From Photorhabdus noenieputensis (lineage in GTDB: Bacteria; Pseudomonadota; Gammaproteobacteria; Enterobacterales; Enterobacteriaceae), in assembly GCF_018448935.1 (NCBI RefSeq), contig NZ_RCWC01000008.1:94150-158149 (forward strand): 64,000 bases of DNA, read 5' to 3'. The translations under genes were made by a program, and so were the position numbers. Under the pieces are notes generated by a model that was not told the DNA's origin, searched no databases, and saw nothing but the letters and a program-made list of their open reading frames with translations. Numbering within the stretch: position 1 is the first letter of the stretch; each line of letters starts with the position of its first letter. Of the stretch, positions 19,572-28,740 are shown in pieces.

Positions 19572-19888
19572 AACCATTTGCCATTAATACCAAGCACATA
19601 CTCACCAGATTCAGCTCTGTTCACCAATTTTTCGCCAGTAAGTTTAGCCACTTGCTTTGTAGAAATATTATTGCTAGCCGCAATTTCTGCGTATTTTTTC
19701 TCACGAGCCTGATTAATCTCTGTCACCAAAGCCTGCGCCTGACTATCTGCTTTCACTATAGCCAGATAACCACTGAATGTTTCACCGACCAACCCTTTCT
19801 GCTTCGCCTCATTTAAGGTCATTCCCCCAACAGAGGAGCTGAACAATACACTGACCAATAACAATATTCCCGTACCTGTTCTCTTCAT
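19562..19888 (-). CDS. ydbL: periplasmic protein YdbL (DUF1318)
   Basis: 108 residues with a signal peptide (about 1-22) and the DUF1318 pattern: MTLNEAKQKGLVGE at the mature start, then a helix QARVTEINQAREKKYAEIA-like and the end EYVLGINGKWLKK. It is the last gene of ydbH-ynbE-ydbL. In E. coli, YdbL is a periplasmic helper of the YdbH-YnbE bridge that carries phospholipid between the two membranes. Spacing to ynbE is 12 bp and a GGAGG site stands before its ATG. Confidence 0.92.
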   Translation of the reverse strand: MKRTGTGILLLVSVLFSSSVGGMTLNEAKQKGLVGETFSGYLAIVKADSQAQALVTEINQAREKKYAEIAASNNISTKQVAKLTGEKLVNRAESGEYVLGINGKWLKK

Positions 19889-19900
19889 AATGCCAACCTC

Positions 19901-20098
19901 CTAGAATAAACCCGTGTTATTCTTGAGCATCTCTTCAACTTGCCGGTCTACTTTTATCTGAATTTCATGCTCAATTTTGACATTCATATTAATATTAATG
20001 GGCTTCTCAGGTGTTGCCACTTCAAGGCGTATACAACCTGACAGCATTAAGGACCCCATTGATAGTAAGAACAGCTTCGTTATGGTTTGTTTTGTCAT
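19901..20098 (-). CDS. ynbE: outer membrane lipoprotein YnbE
   Basis: 65 residues with a lipobox LSGC (Cys22). The mature part is short and ends in a basic/amphipathic segment (KIEHEIQIKVDRQVEEML). In E. coli, YnbE polymerises as beta strands onto the C-terminal end of YdbH to complete the intermembrane bridge. Its ATG overlaps the ydbH stop by 4 bp, so the two are translationally coupled. Confidence 0.93.
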   Translation of the reverse strand: MTKQTITKLFLLSMGSLMLSGCIRLEVATPEKPININMNVKIEHEIQIKVDRQVEEMLKNNTGLF

Positions 20099-22722
20099 TT
20101 ATCACTCCCATTTAATACAGAGATATTTTGCTGTAACCAATCTTCAAGATTGTTGCCAAACCGTAAGCTACGCCATAAGTGAAAGATATTCTCTTCATGA
20201 TGGTAATTCAGCTTGACTTGCCGCTTTTTATCTCTTAATGAATTAACACCTTGAATTTCAGCATTAAGTGTCAAAACCCCTAAATTATCAAGACTGACTT
20301 GCGCCCGTAACAGGCTGATTTCTAAATAACGTAACCAATCCATAGCGGCACCAGCGGAAATATTATCTTTGTTAATGGAGTCTATCGTGTCTTTATCCAG
20401 ACGTAAGGTCATATGGCCGATATTAGTAATCCGACCTTGCTGAACTATCCAACGTTCATTATTAATAAACAACGGCAATTGTCCGCTGATTTTGCCGGAC
20501 ATCGCAAATTGTTTAACTTTCAACACAGTAAAAAGGCGACTTAACTCCAATTTATCAAGCGTCAAAATAGCAGGATGATGCTGAGGAAATCTTAATTTAT
20601 CCAGGTTAATACGCCCATCCAACATACCTACATTCACATTAGTCAATTCCAGCGGTTTTTGTTCCGATGGCGGATAAAACCCCTGTAAATCCGCCGTCAA
20701 ATTATGCATTGCAAACAGATTATTAATTGTTTTCACTCGTAGCTGAACCGGCGATTTAACACCAAATTGCCAGATACTATCTTTCAACCGCCACGGTAAG
20801 ACAAAATTAAGATCACTGATTTCACCATCTTTAAGCCACATGCTGCCATTTTTTACCGCCCAATGACCCCCAGCAACAAAACCTTGCTCTTGTGTGGCAG
20901 AAAAAGCGGCCTGTGCATAAAGATCACCTGAGCGCAAATTTATCCCCAAATCTTTAGGTACCAACGGCTGAAATACGAGTAAGGATTGAGTAGGCCAACG
21001 CGCTTCACCACGTAATCTTGCTCCATCCCAACGACTGTAAAAAAGGATCGGGCCAACATTTCTTGATGAAAGATCACCATTAACAATAAAGTTGTTCGGG
21101 CTTTCTCCTGTCAATTTTGCTGTCAGTTCAGTGGGAGGCAAAAAGCCACCGGACCGGAACGATATTTTTTTCGTTGCCAGTCGTAACTCCCCCTTAAAGG
21201 TGGGAGATTTCTCTGAACGTTGCCACTCCAATGGTTTTGTTAACTGTAAACGCGGCGTATCCACCCGAATCATACCGTGTTTAATAACATTAAAGCCGGT
21301 AGCCATTTCGTTGATGCTAATCAATGTGTCACGCCAGCGCCCTTTTCCGACAATATCCCATTTAGCCTGTAGTGACGGCAAATCGCCATCTCCCCAATAG
21401 TTCCAACGCCAATAGCCTCTATCCGGCATAAAATTCTCGGCATGACCATCAAGATGCAAACGGAATTTTCCCCAGTCACGGTGTTGTGCATTAACAATTG
21501 CTTGTAACCGACCAGTAAAACCTTCACGTGTCAGATAAGTTCCCGCTAACGGTGATCGGACATCTTTAATAATCAACTCATCAGACAAACGTCCCCAAGC
21601 CCGAAACAACGAACCTGACAGGAAAGTCATTTTCGGATTAACCAGCGGACCATTAATTACCGCAGGCAATGACATAGCCATCATCATATCATGTACATTA
21701 ATCTGACCGGTTAATTGAAAAGGAAGTTGCGTATTTAACGAGCTTATCCGACCCGGTTTTATCGTTAACACAATATTGGCTTTACCACGTTTGCCCTGCG
21801 TGACCAAATTTATACGCCCACTAATTAGCAGGTTATCCAATCCTTGTTGCCAATGAGCAATCTTAATATTCACTCCACCCGCAAGAGGTTGTTCCGCACT
21901 CGTCCAGTGCCATTTACCATCAGTAATATCAAACTGGTCTTGGTTAAACTGCCAAGGCAATTCAGCCAAAGGTACTGTTGTCCCCTCTTCGCTGATAATA
22001 AGTTTGCCGGATTTCTCTTGCCAACCTAACTTGATATTTATCGGACGCACATATTGCCTGGCAATAATTTTACCTTTTACTTCACCATGAGGAGGCAGTT
22101 TGTCCACATTAAGTGGTAAAGTCATTTCACCATTAAGGCTGATTTCCTGTTCTGGTAATTTAATTGCCAGTTGGTCAATAATTAGCGATTCCTTACCATA
22201 AATATGTGCTGACAATTTAACATTCTTTCCCTGATAACTCAGTTTTTGCCCCTGAGGAGAGGAACTGAATTTTAGTTTTCCGGCAAAATCTTGCCAGGGA
22301 TAGAAAGAAAGATTTTCCACGGACAAACTTCCTTGTGGAATAAGCGCTAAAATATCAGCAACAGACAATGGAGCAAGGCCCTGAGTAGATTCGGGTAACT
22401 GATTTAGACAATTGATATCTCCATTAATATCTGCTGCATTTAATTGCCAATGATAACTGTTATCTATCTCTGAATATGGATAACTAACAGATAATCGAGA
22501 TACACGAATAAGCCTGCATCCCTTCACTTGTAATGAAATATCAGCCAGTTGCAACGCCCCATTTTTCCATTCTGGTTGTTTCAATGAAACAACCATACCT
22601 GGAGGTAACCAGCGACCGGTGACCTTAGGTAACCAATGAGGAATAGAAAACCATCCCGCCGCTATCAGCAATACCAACAACATTAGTACGGTAATGAATA
22701 TTTTTAACCCTTTGGCTATCAA
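20095..22722 (-). CDS. ydbH: AsmA-like intermembrane phospholipid transport protein YdbH
   Basis: 875 residues, in line with the E. coli protein (about 880). One N-terminal membrane helix (about 7-26) anchors it in the inner membrane; the rest is a long beta-rich periplasmic structure of the AsmA/DUF748 type that forms a hydrophobic groove for lipids. First gene of the operon with ynbE and ydbL, transcribed away from ldhA across a 240-bp divergent promoter region. Redundant in E. coli with TamB and YhdP (family knowledge). Confidence 0.93.
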   Translation of the reverse strand: MIAKGLKIFITVLMLLVLLIAAGWFSIPHWLPKVTGRWLPPGMVVSLKQPEWKNGALQLADISLQVKGCRLIRVSRLSVSYPYSEIDNSYHWQLNAADINGDINCLNQLPESTQGLAPLSVADILALIPQGSLSVENLSFYPWQDFAGKLKFSSSPQGQKLSYQGKNVKLSAHIYGKESLIIDQLAIKLPEQEISLNGEMTLPLNVDKLPPHGEVKGKIIARQYVRPINIKLGWQEKSGKLIISEEGTTVPLAELPWQFNQDQFDITDGKWHWTSAEQPLAGGVNIKIAHWQQGLDNLLISGRINLVTQGKRGKANIVLTIKPGRISSLNTQLPFQLTGQINVHDMMMAMSLPAVINGPLVNPKMTFLSGSLFRAWGRLSDELIIKDVRSPLAGTYLTREGFTGRLQAIVNAQHRDWGKFRLHLDGHAENFMPDRGYWRWNYWGDGDLPSLQAKWDIVGKGRWRDTLISINEMATGFNVIKHGMIRVDTPRLQLTKPLEWQRSEKSPTFKGELRLATKKISFRSGGFLPPTELTAKLTGESPNNFIVNGDLSSRNVGPILFYSRWDGARLRGEARWPTQSLLVFQPLVPKDLGINLRSGDLYAQAAFSATQEQGFVAGGHWAVKNGSMWLKDGEISDLNFVLPWRLKDSIWQFGVKSPVQLRVKTINNLFAMHNLTADLQGFYPPSEQKPLELTNVNVGMLDGRINLDKLRFPQHHPAILTLDKLELSRLFTVLKVKQFAMSGKISGQLPLFINNERWIVQQGRITNIGHMTLRLDKDTIDSINKDNISAGAAMDWLRYLEISLLRAQVSLDNLGVLTLNAEIQGVNSLRDKKRQVKLNYHHEENIFHLWRSLRFGNNLEDWLQQNISVLNGSDK

Positions 22723-22963
22723 CTCCTTGCCTCTCCTTATTAAGCCTTAGATCGGTTACTTCTATTGTTATTCCATAATTTAGCAGACACACCTTAAACT
22801 AAGACATTGATTATTAAGCAAATTATGTAGAACATATAGGGGAACAACAAGCAATACACTTATAGAGTTAATTAATTTATTGGTTTATTTAACCCTTTAC
22901 GTCAGCAATAATTTAAGCCTAAAACAATTTATTAGCTACTTAAATTATAGCGGAGATAATCCC

Positions 22964-23968
22964 ATGAAATTAGTCGTTTACAGTACCAAACAGTATGACC
23001 ATAAACATCTGGAGCAGGTCAATAAAAAGCTCGGTTTTGGTTACGATTTCGAATTTTTCGATTTCCCTCTCAGTTCAAAAACTGCCAAAAACGCTATTGG
23101 TGCAGATGCTGTTTGTATTTTCGTCAACGATAATGCTGACCGTGAAGTGCTTGAAGAATTAGCTGGAATGAATATAAAAATCCTCGCATTACGTTGTGCA
23201 GGTTTTAATAATGTTGATCTAGATGCGGCCGAAGAATTAGGTATTCAGGTTGTACGGGTTCCAGCCTATTCTCCTGAAGCTGTTGCTGAACATGCCATCG
23301 GATTAATGTTGTGCTTAAACCGCCGTATTCACCGAGCTTATCAACGTACCCGTGACGCCAATTTCTCTCTTGAAGGCTTAATTGGTTTCAATATGCACAA
23401 CCGTACAGTAGGAATTATCGGAACCGGTAAGATTGGTATTGCTACCTTACGTATTCTTAACGGATTTGGTATGCGTCTTCTAGCTCATGATCCCTACCCC
23501 AATCAAGCTGTTTTGGATCTCGGTGCTGAATATGTCGATTTGGATACGCTGTATGCACAATCCGATGTCATATCTCTTCATTGTCCGTTAACACCAGAAA
23601 ACCATCATCTACTGAATGAAGTTGCTTTCAGCAAAATGAAAAACGGCGTAATGATCATCAATACTAGCCGAGGAGCCCTAATTGATTCCGTGGCAGCCAT
23701 TAATGCATTAAAACAACAAAAGATTGGCGCTCTGGGTATGGATGTTTACGAGAATGAACGCGATCTCTTCTTTGAAGACAAATCTAATGACGTAATTCAG
23801 GATGATATTTTTCGTCGCTTGTCTTCATGTCATAACGTGCTGTTTACCGGTCATCAGGCATTTCTGACAGAAGAAGCCTTAACCAGTATCAGTGAAATTA
23901 CGCTGGGAAATATCCAGCAATTATTCAACGGGGAAAATTGCCCGAACATTGTTAGTAAGTACCCTTAA
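22964..23968 (+). CDS. ldhA: fermentative D-lactate dehydrogenase LdhA
   Basis: 334 residues. The start is placed at ATG 22964, where the family N-terminus MKLVVYSTKQYD begins and GGAG stands 9 bases upstream; the open frame extends 28 codons further up but without a ribosome site. NAD-binding motif GIIGTGKIG near 150-158; catalytic Arg in NTSRGALID, Glu in the region after it, and His in TGHQAFLT near the end. It reduces pyruvate to D-lactate during fermentation. Followed 21 bp later by hslJ in the same direction, as in E. coli. Confidence 0.95.
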   Translation: MKLVVYSTKQYDHKHLEQVNKKLGFGYDFEFFDFPLSSKTAKNAIGADAVCIFVNDNADREVLEELAGMNIKILALRCAGFNNVDLDAAEELGIQVVRVPAYSPEAVAEHAIGLMLCLNRRIHRAYQRTRDANFSLEGLIGFNMHNRTVGIIGTGKIGIATLRILNGFGMRLLAHDPYPNQAVLDLGAEYVDLDTLYAQSDVISLHCPLTPENHHLLNEVAFSKMKNGVMIINTSRGALIDSVAAINALKQQKIGALGMDVYENERDLFFEDKSNDVIQDDIFRRLSSCHNVLFTGHQAFLTEEALTSISEITLGNIQQLFNGENCPNIVSKYP

Positions 23969-23989
23969 AATAATATATAGGAGATAAAC

Positions 23990-24406
23990 ATGAAAAAAAT
24001 ACTACCTTTGGCAACAGCAACTTTATTGTTAGCCACATTCCAAGCTTCAGCGACGGAGAACGTGTCAGTTGATGATTTACAACATCACAAATTTGTCCTG
24101 GTGAGCGTTAACGGCGAAGGCACGCAAAATCAAGATGGCCGCGTACCAACTCTTGAATTCGGTGAGAAAATGCATATTTCTGGTTCCATGTGTAATCTCT
24201 TTATGGGTCAAGGCAAACTGAAAAATGGTGTACTAACTGTTAAAAACCTGGCCAGCACTCAGATGCTTTGTGCTGATGATAAGTTGAATCAATGGGATTA
24301 CCTGATTGGTAAAGTATTAGCTGATGGCGTTAAAGTGAAGTTGAAAGGTCAAAAACTGACACTATCTCACACCGATAATACATTGGTTTATAAACTGAAA
24401 GATTAA
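23990..24406 (+). CDS. hslJ: HslJ-like META-domain protein with an ordinary signal peptide
   Basis: 138 residues. After a signal peptide (about 1-21, ending QASA) comes the META domain: DLQHHKFVLVSVNG, FGEKMHISGSMCNLFMGQGKL, LASTQMLC and LTLSHTDNTLVYKL, matching E. coli HslJ. E. coli HslJ is a heat-inducible outer membrane lipoprotein; here no Cys occurs at the cleavage site, so the protein should be soluble in the periplasm. Probable small operon with ldhA (gap 21 bp, GGAGAT site), ended by a strong terminator. Confidence 0.88.
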   Translation: MKKILPLATATLLLATFQASATENVSVDDLQHHKFVLVSVNGEGTQNQDGRVPTLEFGEKMHISGSMCNLFMGQGKLKNGVLTVKNLASTQMLCADDKLNQWDYLIGKVLADGVKVKLKGQKLTLSHTDNTLVYKLKD

Positions 24407-24514
24407 GTTCAGTAATTAAAAAACTCATTTATAAAGTTAGCATTAAACATTTAGCAGAGTGAAATTCCTTGAATGGACTCAAGATTAAACTCTGTTTGTC
24501 CAAGTGTTTTATTT

Positions 24515-24546
24515 AGGTGCCGGAAAATACTTTTCGGCACCTTTAG
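24515..24546 (+). terminator. intrinsic terminator of ldhA-hslJ
   Basis: AGGTGCCG (24515-24522) pairs with CGGCACCT (24535-24542), extended by AAAA/TTTT, then a short T-run. Confidence 0.85.
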
Positions 24547-24733
24547 ATATAAGATTTAAGCAATAAATTTATCACTGACATTAAACTTTTAAATATTATA
24601 GGAGAGCCAAATCGACATAAATAGATACAGGTAATGTAATTTATTTTTAACTTATTTCTTCCAATTTAAATAAAGAGTTATGCACTTTTACATTTAATAA
24701 ATAGTTTACTAACTAAATAAAAGGAAATAATTT

Positions 24734-25354
24734 ATGTCTAATATTACATCGACAGATATTAAATTTATCGACCTCATGAACGAAATGCGTCAACACGCAA
24801 AACGTGTGTTAAATGATTCTAAAACTGAACAATTCGTGCCATCGACACCTGAACTCCAGGCATACGCAAATATGCTTGGGGAACAATACGAAAGTATAGA
24901 TATTATCGAAAATAAGGAAGTAGATGGTATTATTAATCAATTGAAAGATTCAGTGAAATCTGGTGCTAATTCAACAACAAACGTTTCCAAGGCAAGTGTA
25001 ACTGATAGCACACAGAAATATCAGGAAGCAATTGCCGCTGATCCAGACAACGCAGACCAAGACTGGATCGATAACATGAATAAATCTCGTCAAAGAACCA
25101 AAGATGAGAACAACAGACAAATTGATGTAAGTTACGATAAAGCTATTCAATTTGGGTTACAATTTCCTAACGCCAGAGCAGCAATCCAAAGTTTTATGGA
25201 AAAAACTAATGCATTCTTCTCCAGTTTGTTTGGCAGACTTTCAAATTTTATACTTGATGCAGCCAGGCAGCTCTCTGAATGGATAAGCAGAGCATGGGAA
25301 TCAATTAAATCGTTCTATGATAAAATTAATGCTTGGGTTTCAGGTGCTTTGTAA
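24734..25354 (+). CDS. hypothetical protein, 206 residues, helical, accessory
   Basis: Not a family I recognise. No signal peptide. Residues 1-60 and 95-206 look helical, joined by a Ser/Thr/Asn-rich linker (SGANSTTNVSKASVTDST, about 78-95). The C-terminal 60 residues are a run of amphipathic helices with aromatic faces (FFSSLFGRLSNFILDAARQL, WISRAWESIKSFYDKINAWV), the kind of segment that packs against membranes or forms bundles. A good AAGGAA site precedes the ATG and a perfect hairpin follows the stop, so expression as a single gene is likely. It sits at the hslJ-ycgN junction, absent from the E. coli arrangement, convergent with another unknown gene. Confidence 0.65.
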   Translation: MSNITSTDIKFIDLMNEMRQHAKRVLNDSKTEQFVPSTPELQAYANMLGEQYESIDIIENKEVDGIINQLKDSVKSGANSTTNVSKASVTDSTQKYQEAIAADPDNADQDWIDNMNKSRQRTKDENNRQIDVSYDKAIQFGLQFPNARAAIQSFMEKTNAFFSSLFGRLSNFILDAARQLSEWISRAWESIKSFYDKINAWVSGAL

Positions 25355-25362
25355 TTAATTAA

Positions 25363-25390
25363 TAATGGTTCGAGTTAGTTCGAACCATTA
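25363..25390. terminator. bidirectional hairpin between two convergent unknown genes
   Basis: TAATGGTTCGA (25363-25373) pairs perfectly with TCGAACCATTA (25380-25390); AT-rich flanks on both sides. Confidence 0.7.
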
Positions 25391-25422
25391 TATTCATGCC
25401 AGATATAACCTGGCAAAATTAA

Positions 25423-26064
25423 TTACTTATTAGGTAGTTTGATCCTGGAAATAATCGCCAGTCTATCCATGTAATATTCCGCATTACCCCACAACCAACT
25501 CTGCTCTTTACCGACATCATCTTCAACTAAAATATTTCTTAACTCACAGGTCATAACATCATAACCGTAAACATAAAGCCCAAATTGTAAAGCCTCATAC
25601 ATTCTGGCTTGCCAAAAAGAGGTGCCTTCTATTATTTGACTTATATTTGAAGCGACAACATCATAGGTTTTAATCAGATAATGGAAAAAGATTTTAGCGG
25701 CCAAATCACCTAATGCCGCTTTATGTTGTGGCTTCCTCGTTCGCCACACAAGTATCTGCGAAGCAGGACGACAGTTAAGCACCAAGTCACTTATTACAAT
25801 CACTTTGTTGTAATAAACCACCTCTTTTGTTTCGTCACTAAGTAACGCTAATTCAAAGTAGGGCTCATCTATATCATCCAAATCTAACCTGTTATCAACC
25901 CTGATCAACCGGTAACTTGGCGGAAAAATGAGTTCATCCACATCATGCACAATGCTAGTACCAGAGGAATCAAGAGCATCATACAGAACACGATTGAACT
26001 CTAATTCACTCAATTGGATGAAATCATTGGTAATCTTTTCTATGTTTCCCACATGTATTGGCAT
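25423..26064 (-). CDS. hypothetical protein, 213 residues, accessory
   Basis: Not recognised. Soluble, no signal peptide. The N-half is acidic and beta-rich (DVDELIFPPSYRLIRVDNRLDLDDIDEPYFELALL), the C-half helical with several Tyr/Trp (LAAKIFFHYLIKTYDVVASN, SFWQARMYEALQFGLYVYGYD). A good GGAGG site stands before the ATG. It faces the 206-residue gene with a shared hairpin between them; the two form the accessory content of the hslJ-ycgN junction. No toxin, phage or secretion signature could be identified. Confidence 0.6.
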   Translation of the reverse strand: MPIHVGNIEKITNDFIQLSELEFNRVLYDALDSSGTSIVHDVDELIFPPSYRLIRVDNRLDLDDIDEPYFELALLSDETKEVVYYNKVIVISDLVLNCRPASQILVWRTRKPQHKAALGDLAAKIFFHYLIKTYDVVASNISQIIEGTSFWQARMYEALQFGLYVYGYDVMTCELRNILVEDDVGKEQSWLWGNAEYYMDRLAIISRIKLPNK

Positions 26065-26164
26065 ACTTTATGCCTCCTATAATAGACCACAGGTTCAATT
26101 ACCTAATGGTAATAGTATAGATGCAATTATATACAATCAACCTTTAGTTTATTCTTGGCGGATA

Positions 26165-26207
26165 CCCCCGTTGGATAGCTTAGCTCTGGAGCAAGCTCCA
26201 ACGGGGG
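26165..26207. repeat. long 43-nt imperfect hairpin between ycgN and an unknown gene
   Basis: CCCCCGTTGGA (26165-26175) pairs exactly with TCCAACGGGGG (26197-26207); inside, AGCTTAGCTC pairs with GAGCAAGCT around a 2-nt loop, with small mismatches. It is not an ERIC. There is no T-run on either side. It may be a REP-type element, a transcript-end structure of ycgN, or an operator. Confidence 0.65.
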
Positions 26208-26244
26208 AAACACAGAAAATAAATTATAGTTAGTTAAATCATTA

Positions 26245-26676
26245 TCAAGGTTTATTAATAATATGATCTTCCCATTCCACAACATCAATTTCCCGTACAG
26301 CGATATGCCTAACTGAAATTCTTTCGCTATGCATTGCTAATTTGGAACCTTTAATCAGAGGATGCCACGGTAACAATGACTTCCCTTCTTCAAGCAAACG
26401 ATATGCACAAGTCTTTGGCAACCATTCGAAAGTCGGCAAATTATAACGGGTTAACTTGATACAATCTGGCTCATATCTGAAACGATCTTCGTAATTTTTG
26501 CATTGGCACGTTTTTATATTGAGTTGATTGCAAGCAACATTAGTAAAATAAATTTCATCGGTATCATCATCCATCAATTTATGTAAGCAACACTGCCCAC
26601 AACCATCACATAATGACTCCCATTCTTCATCTGTCATCTGATCGAGGGTTTTTACCTGCCAGAAAGGTTGAGACAT
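26245..26676 (-). CDS. ycgN: YcgN family Cys-cluster protein (UPF0260)
   Basis: 143 residues. The N-terminal motif CDGCGQCC (Cys23, 26, 29, 30) and later Cys residues ([32 protein letters not shown]) make the CxxCxxCC zinc/iron-sulphur-binding family. E. coli YcgN has the same motifs; its role is unknown. It follows ycgM by 24 bp in the conserved ycgL-ycgM-ycgN group. Confidence 0.92.
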   Translation of the reverse strand: MSQPFWQVKTLDQMTDEEWESLCDGCGQCCLHKLMDDDTDEIYFTNVACNQLNIKTCQCKNYEDRFRYEPDCIKLTRYNLPTFEWLPKTCAYRLLEEGKSLLPWHPLIKGSKLAMHSERISVRHIAVREIDVVEWEDHIINKP

Positions 26677-26700
26677 AACTTCTACTATTCCTTATATTCT

Positions 26701-27357
26701 TCAAATTACCCTGGTAGCGAGTGAATTATCATTCAGAGTAACCTTTAACACATCACCGGCTTCCAGTGCTCCAACACCTTCCGGTGTGCCAGTGAGAATC
26801 ACATCTCCCGGCCGCAAAGTGAAAAAGTGCGACATATGGCTGATCAGAGGAACGATCGGTGTCAACATATCACTGCTATTACCGTTCTGCCATAGCTCAT
26901 CATTGACTGTCAGTGAAAACTGGACATTCTGCGGATCACCAAAATGACTTATTTGAATAAACCCAGATATCGGGCAAGAGCCATCAAACGCCTTACTTTT
27001 TTCCCACGGTTGACCCGCTTGCTTGAATTTAGATTGCAAATCACGCAAAGTGAGATCCAATGCAACAGCAAAACCGGCGATAGCGGCACTAACTCGCTCT
27101 TCACTTGCCTGTTTCAACGGTGTACCAATCAGCACAGCCAGTTCAATTTCATGGTGAACGGCACCAAAATCTTTTGGAATTGCAATTGGCTGATGTATAT
27201 CACACAGTGCAGTTTCCGGCTTAATAAAAACGACCGGCTCTTCCGCTGGCTGAGCTCCCATCTCTTTAATATGTTTAGCGTAATTACTACCAACGCAAAC
27301 CACTTTATTGACAGGAAGATCCAGTAATGCCCCCTGCCAGTCTCTGTGTTGATACAT
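26701..27357 (-). CDS. ycgM: fumarylacetoacetate hydrolase family protein YcgM
   Basis: 218 residues, full length. FAH-fold catalytic core: the N-terminal VVCVGSNYAKHIKEM, the metal ligands in HHEIELAVLIG (Glu-x-Glu) and the Lys/Asp motif SKAFDGSCPI, ending with DVILTGTPEGVG. Enzymes of this clade are acylpyruvate hydrolases or oxaloacetate decarboxylases; which applies here cannot be read off. Lies between ycgL and ycgN in the same direction, as in E. coli. Confidence 0.9.
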   Translation of the reverse strand: MYQHRDWQGALLDLPVNKVVCVGSNYAKHIKEMGAQPAEEPVVFIKPETALCDIHQPIAIPKDFGAVHHEIELAVLIGTPLKQASEERVSAAIAGFAVALDLTLRDLQSKFKQAGQPWEKSKAFDGSCPISGFIQISHFGDPQNVQFSLTVNDELWQNGNSSDMLTPIVPLISHMSHFFTLRPGDVILTGTPEGVGALEAGDVLKVTLNDNSLATRVI

Positions 27358-27620
27358 ATTCGTTCCTCACTCTGGTTTATTAGGCAACACACTTTAATTA
27401 TAGCACTTATTGCCACATCTCATCGGCCACCACGCCAAGGCTAATCGCCAAATAAGAAGCCTAGGAAATGGAAAGAGGTTACAGTCATTCAAAGGAAATT
27501 TTTCCTCTGAGATGCAAACCTGATTGTTTTCCCTTAAAAGCACAACTCACTGTGAATATTGTGGTGGTTAATAAAACCGCGATAACGGTTAATTTTGCCC
27601 ATCGAGTTCTTGGATTCCTC
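27358..27620. other. intergenic region between ycgL and ycgM
   Basis: 263 bp with nothing identified beyond probable promoter sequence of ycgM. The short forward frame that crosses it has no support. Confidence 0.4.
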
Positions 27621-27893
27621 TTATTTTTCCATCTGGCTCAGATGCGCATTCATTAAGTTTTCAACCGGAGGCGGGATTTGCAGGTAAAAACCCTGCTCAA
27701 TTAACGATATTTTTACCTTTTCTATATCGGCACCTGCCAGCTTCTTTCTGTCTGCCAGAGAGATCATCATTGTATATTGAGGCTGACCAAAACTTTTCAG
27801 TAACTCTTCGGGAACACGAGAGAAATTATCTCTTTTTTCAACATAAAGATATGTTTGTTCTCTTTTCGGGCTTCTGTAGATCGCACAAATCAT
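27621..27893 (-). CDS. ycgL: YcgL domain protein (UPF0745)
   Basis: 90 residues, the standard length. [36 protein letters not shown] is the family N-terminus and [13 protein letters not shown] near the end is its conserved loop. Function unknown; the gene is always next to minC in enterobacteria and is divergent from it here, sharing a 140-bp promoter region. Confidence 0.94.
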   Translation of the reverse strand: MICAIYRSPKREQTYLYVEKRDNFSRVPEELLKSFGQPQYTMMISLADRKKLAGADIEKVKISLIEQGFYLQIPPPVENLMNAHLSQMEK

Positions 27894-28033
27894 TATAATA
27901 AACTCTTTTAAATTCAGGTCACAACTTGCTTGAATAATTCAGTAATTATAACATGTTTATTGTATTTCAAAATATCGTATCCCAGAGGTTGTTCTGGGGT
28001 GATCTCAAATTTGCTGAATCTGAGTCAGGATAG

Positions 28034-28717
28034 ATGTCACAGTCGCCAATTGAGCTAAAAGGCAGTAATTTTACGCTTTCGGTTGTTCATTTACACAGTG
28101 ACCAACCAGAAATCATTCTACAGGCCCTACAGGAAAAAGTGGAACAGGCACCGGATTTCCTGAAAAATGCGCCTGTTGTCATTAATATTTCCGCTCTGCC
28201 GACAGACGCTGATCTGAAAGCGCTGCATCACGCTATTGATTCAGCAGGATTCCGTATTGTCGGAATGAGCGGTTGTCGCGATGAGCAACAACGCAGAGCA
28301 GTAATAAAAGCCTCCTTACCACTACTAAGTGAAGGCAAAAAACAAAAAGCCTCGGTAAAGGAAAGTAAACCGGCAGAACCCGAGATTAAAAGAACCCGCG
28401 TAATTAATTTACCTGTTCGCTCAGGTCAAAGAATTTATGCCCAAGGCAGTGATCTTATTGTTACCAGCAATGTAAGCGCCGGTGCCGAATTGATTGCCGA
28501 CGGCAATATTCACATCTACGGTATGATGCGTGGTCGGGCATTAGCCGGTGCATCCGGTGATCAGGAATGTCTGGTTTTTTGCACCCATTTAAATGCAGAA
28601 CTTGTCTCTATCGCAGGGCAATATTGGCTCGGCGATAAAATCCCGACTGAATTAGCAGGAAAAGCCGCGAAACTTAGCCTGGTAAATAATGAATTAACTA
28701 TTGAACCTTTAATCTAG
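28034..28717 (+). CDS. minC: septum site-determining protein MinC
   Basis: 227 residues. N-domain (about 1-105) that blocks FtsZ polymerisation, a charged linker (about 106-125), and the C-terminal beta-helical MinC domain with [16 protein letters not shown] and [18 protein letters not shown], the dimer and MinD contact surface. First gene of minCDE; gap to minD 23 bp. Confidence 0.97.
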   Translation: MSQSPIELKGSNFTLSVVHLHSDQPEIILQALQEKVEQAPDFLKNAPVVINISALPTDADLKALHHAIDSAGFRIVGMSGCRDEQQRRAVIKASLPLLSEGKKQKASVKESKPAEPEIKRTRVINLPVRSGQRIYAQGSDLIVTSNVSAGAELIADGNIHIYGMMRGRALAGASGDQECLVFCTHLNAELVSIAGQYWLGDKIPTELAGKAAKLSLVNNELTIEPLI

Positions 28718-28740
28718 CCCTTTTAATAAGGAATCACTTC

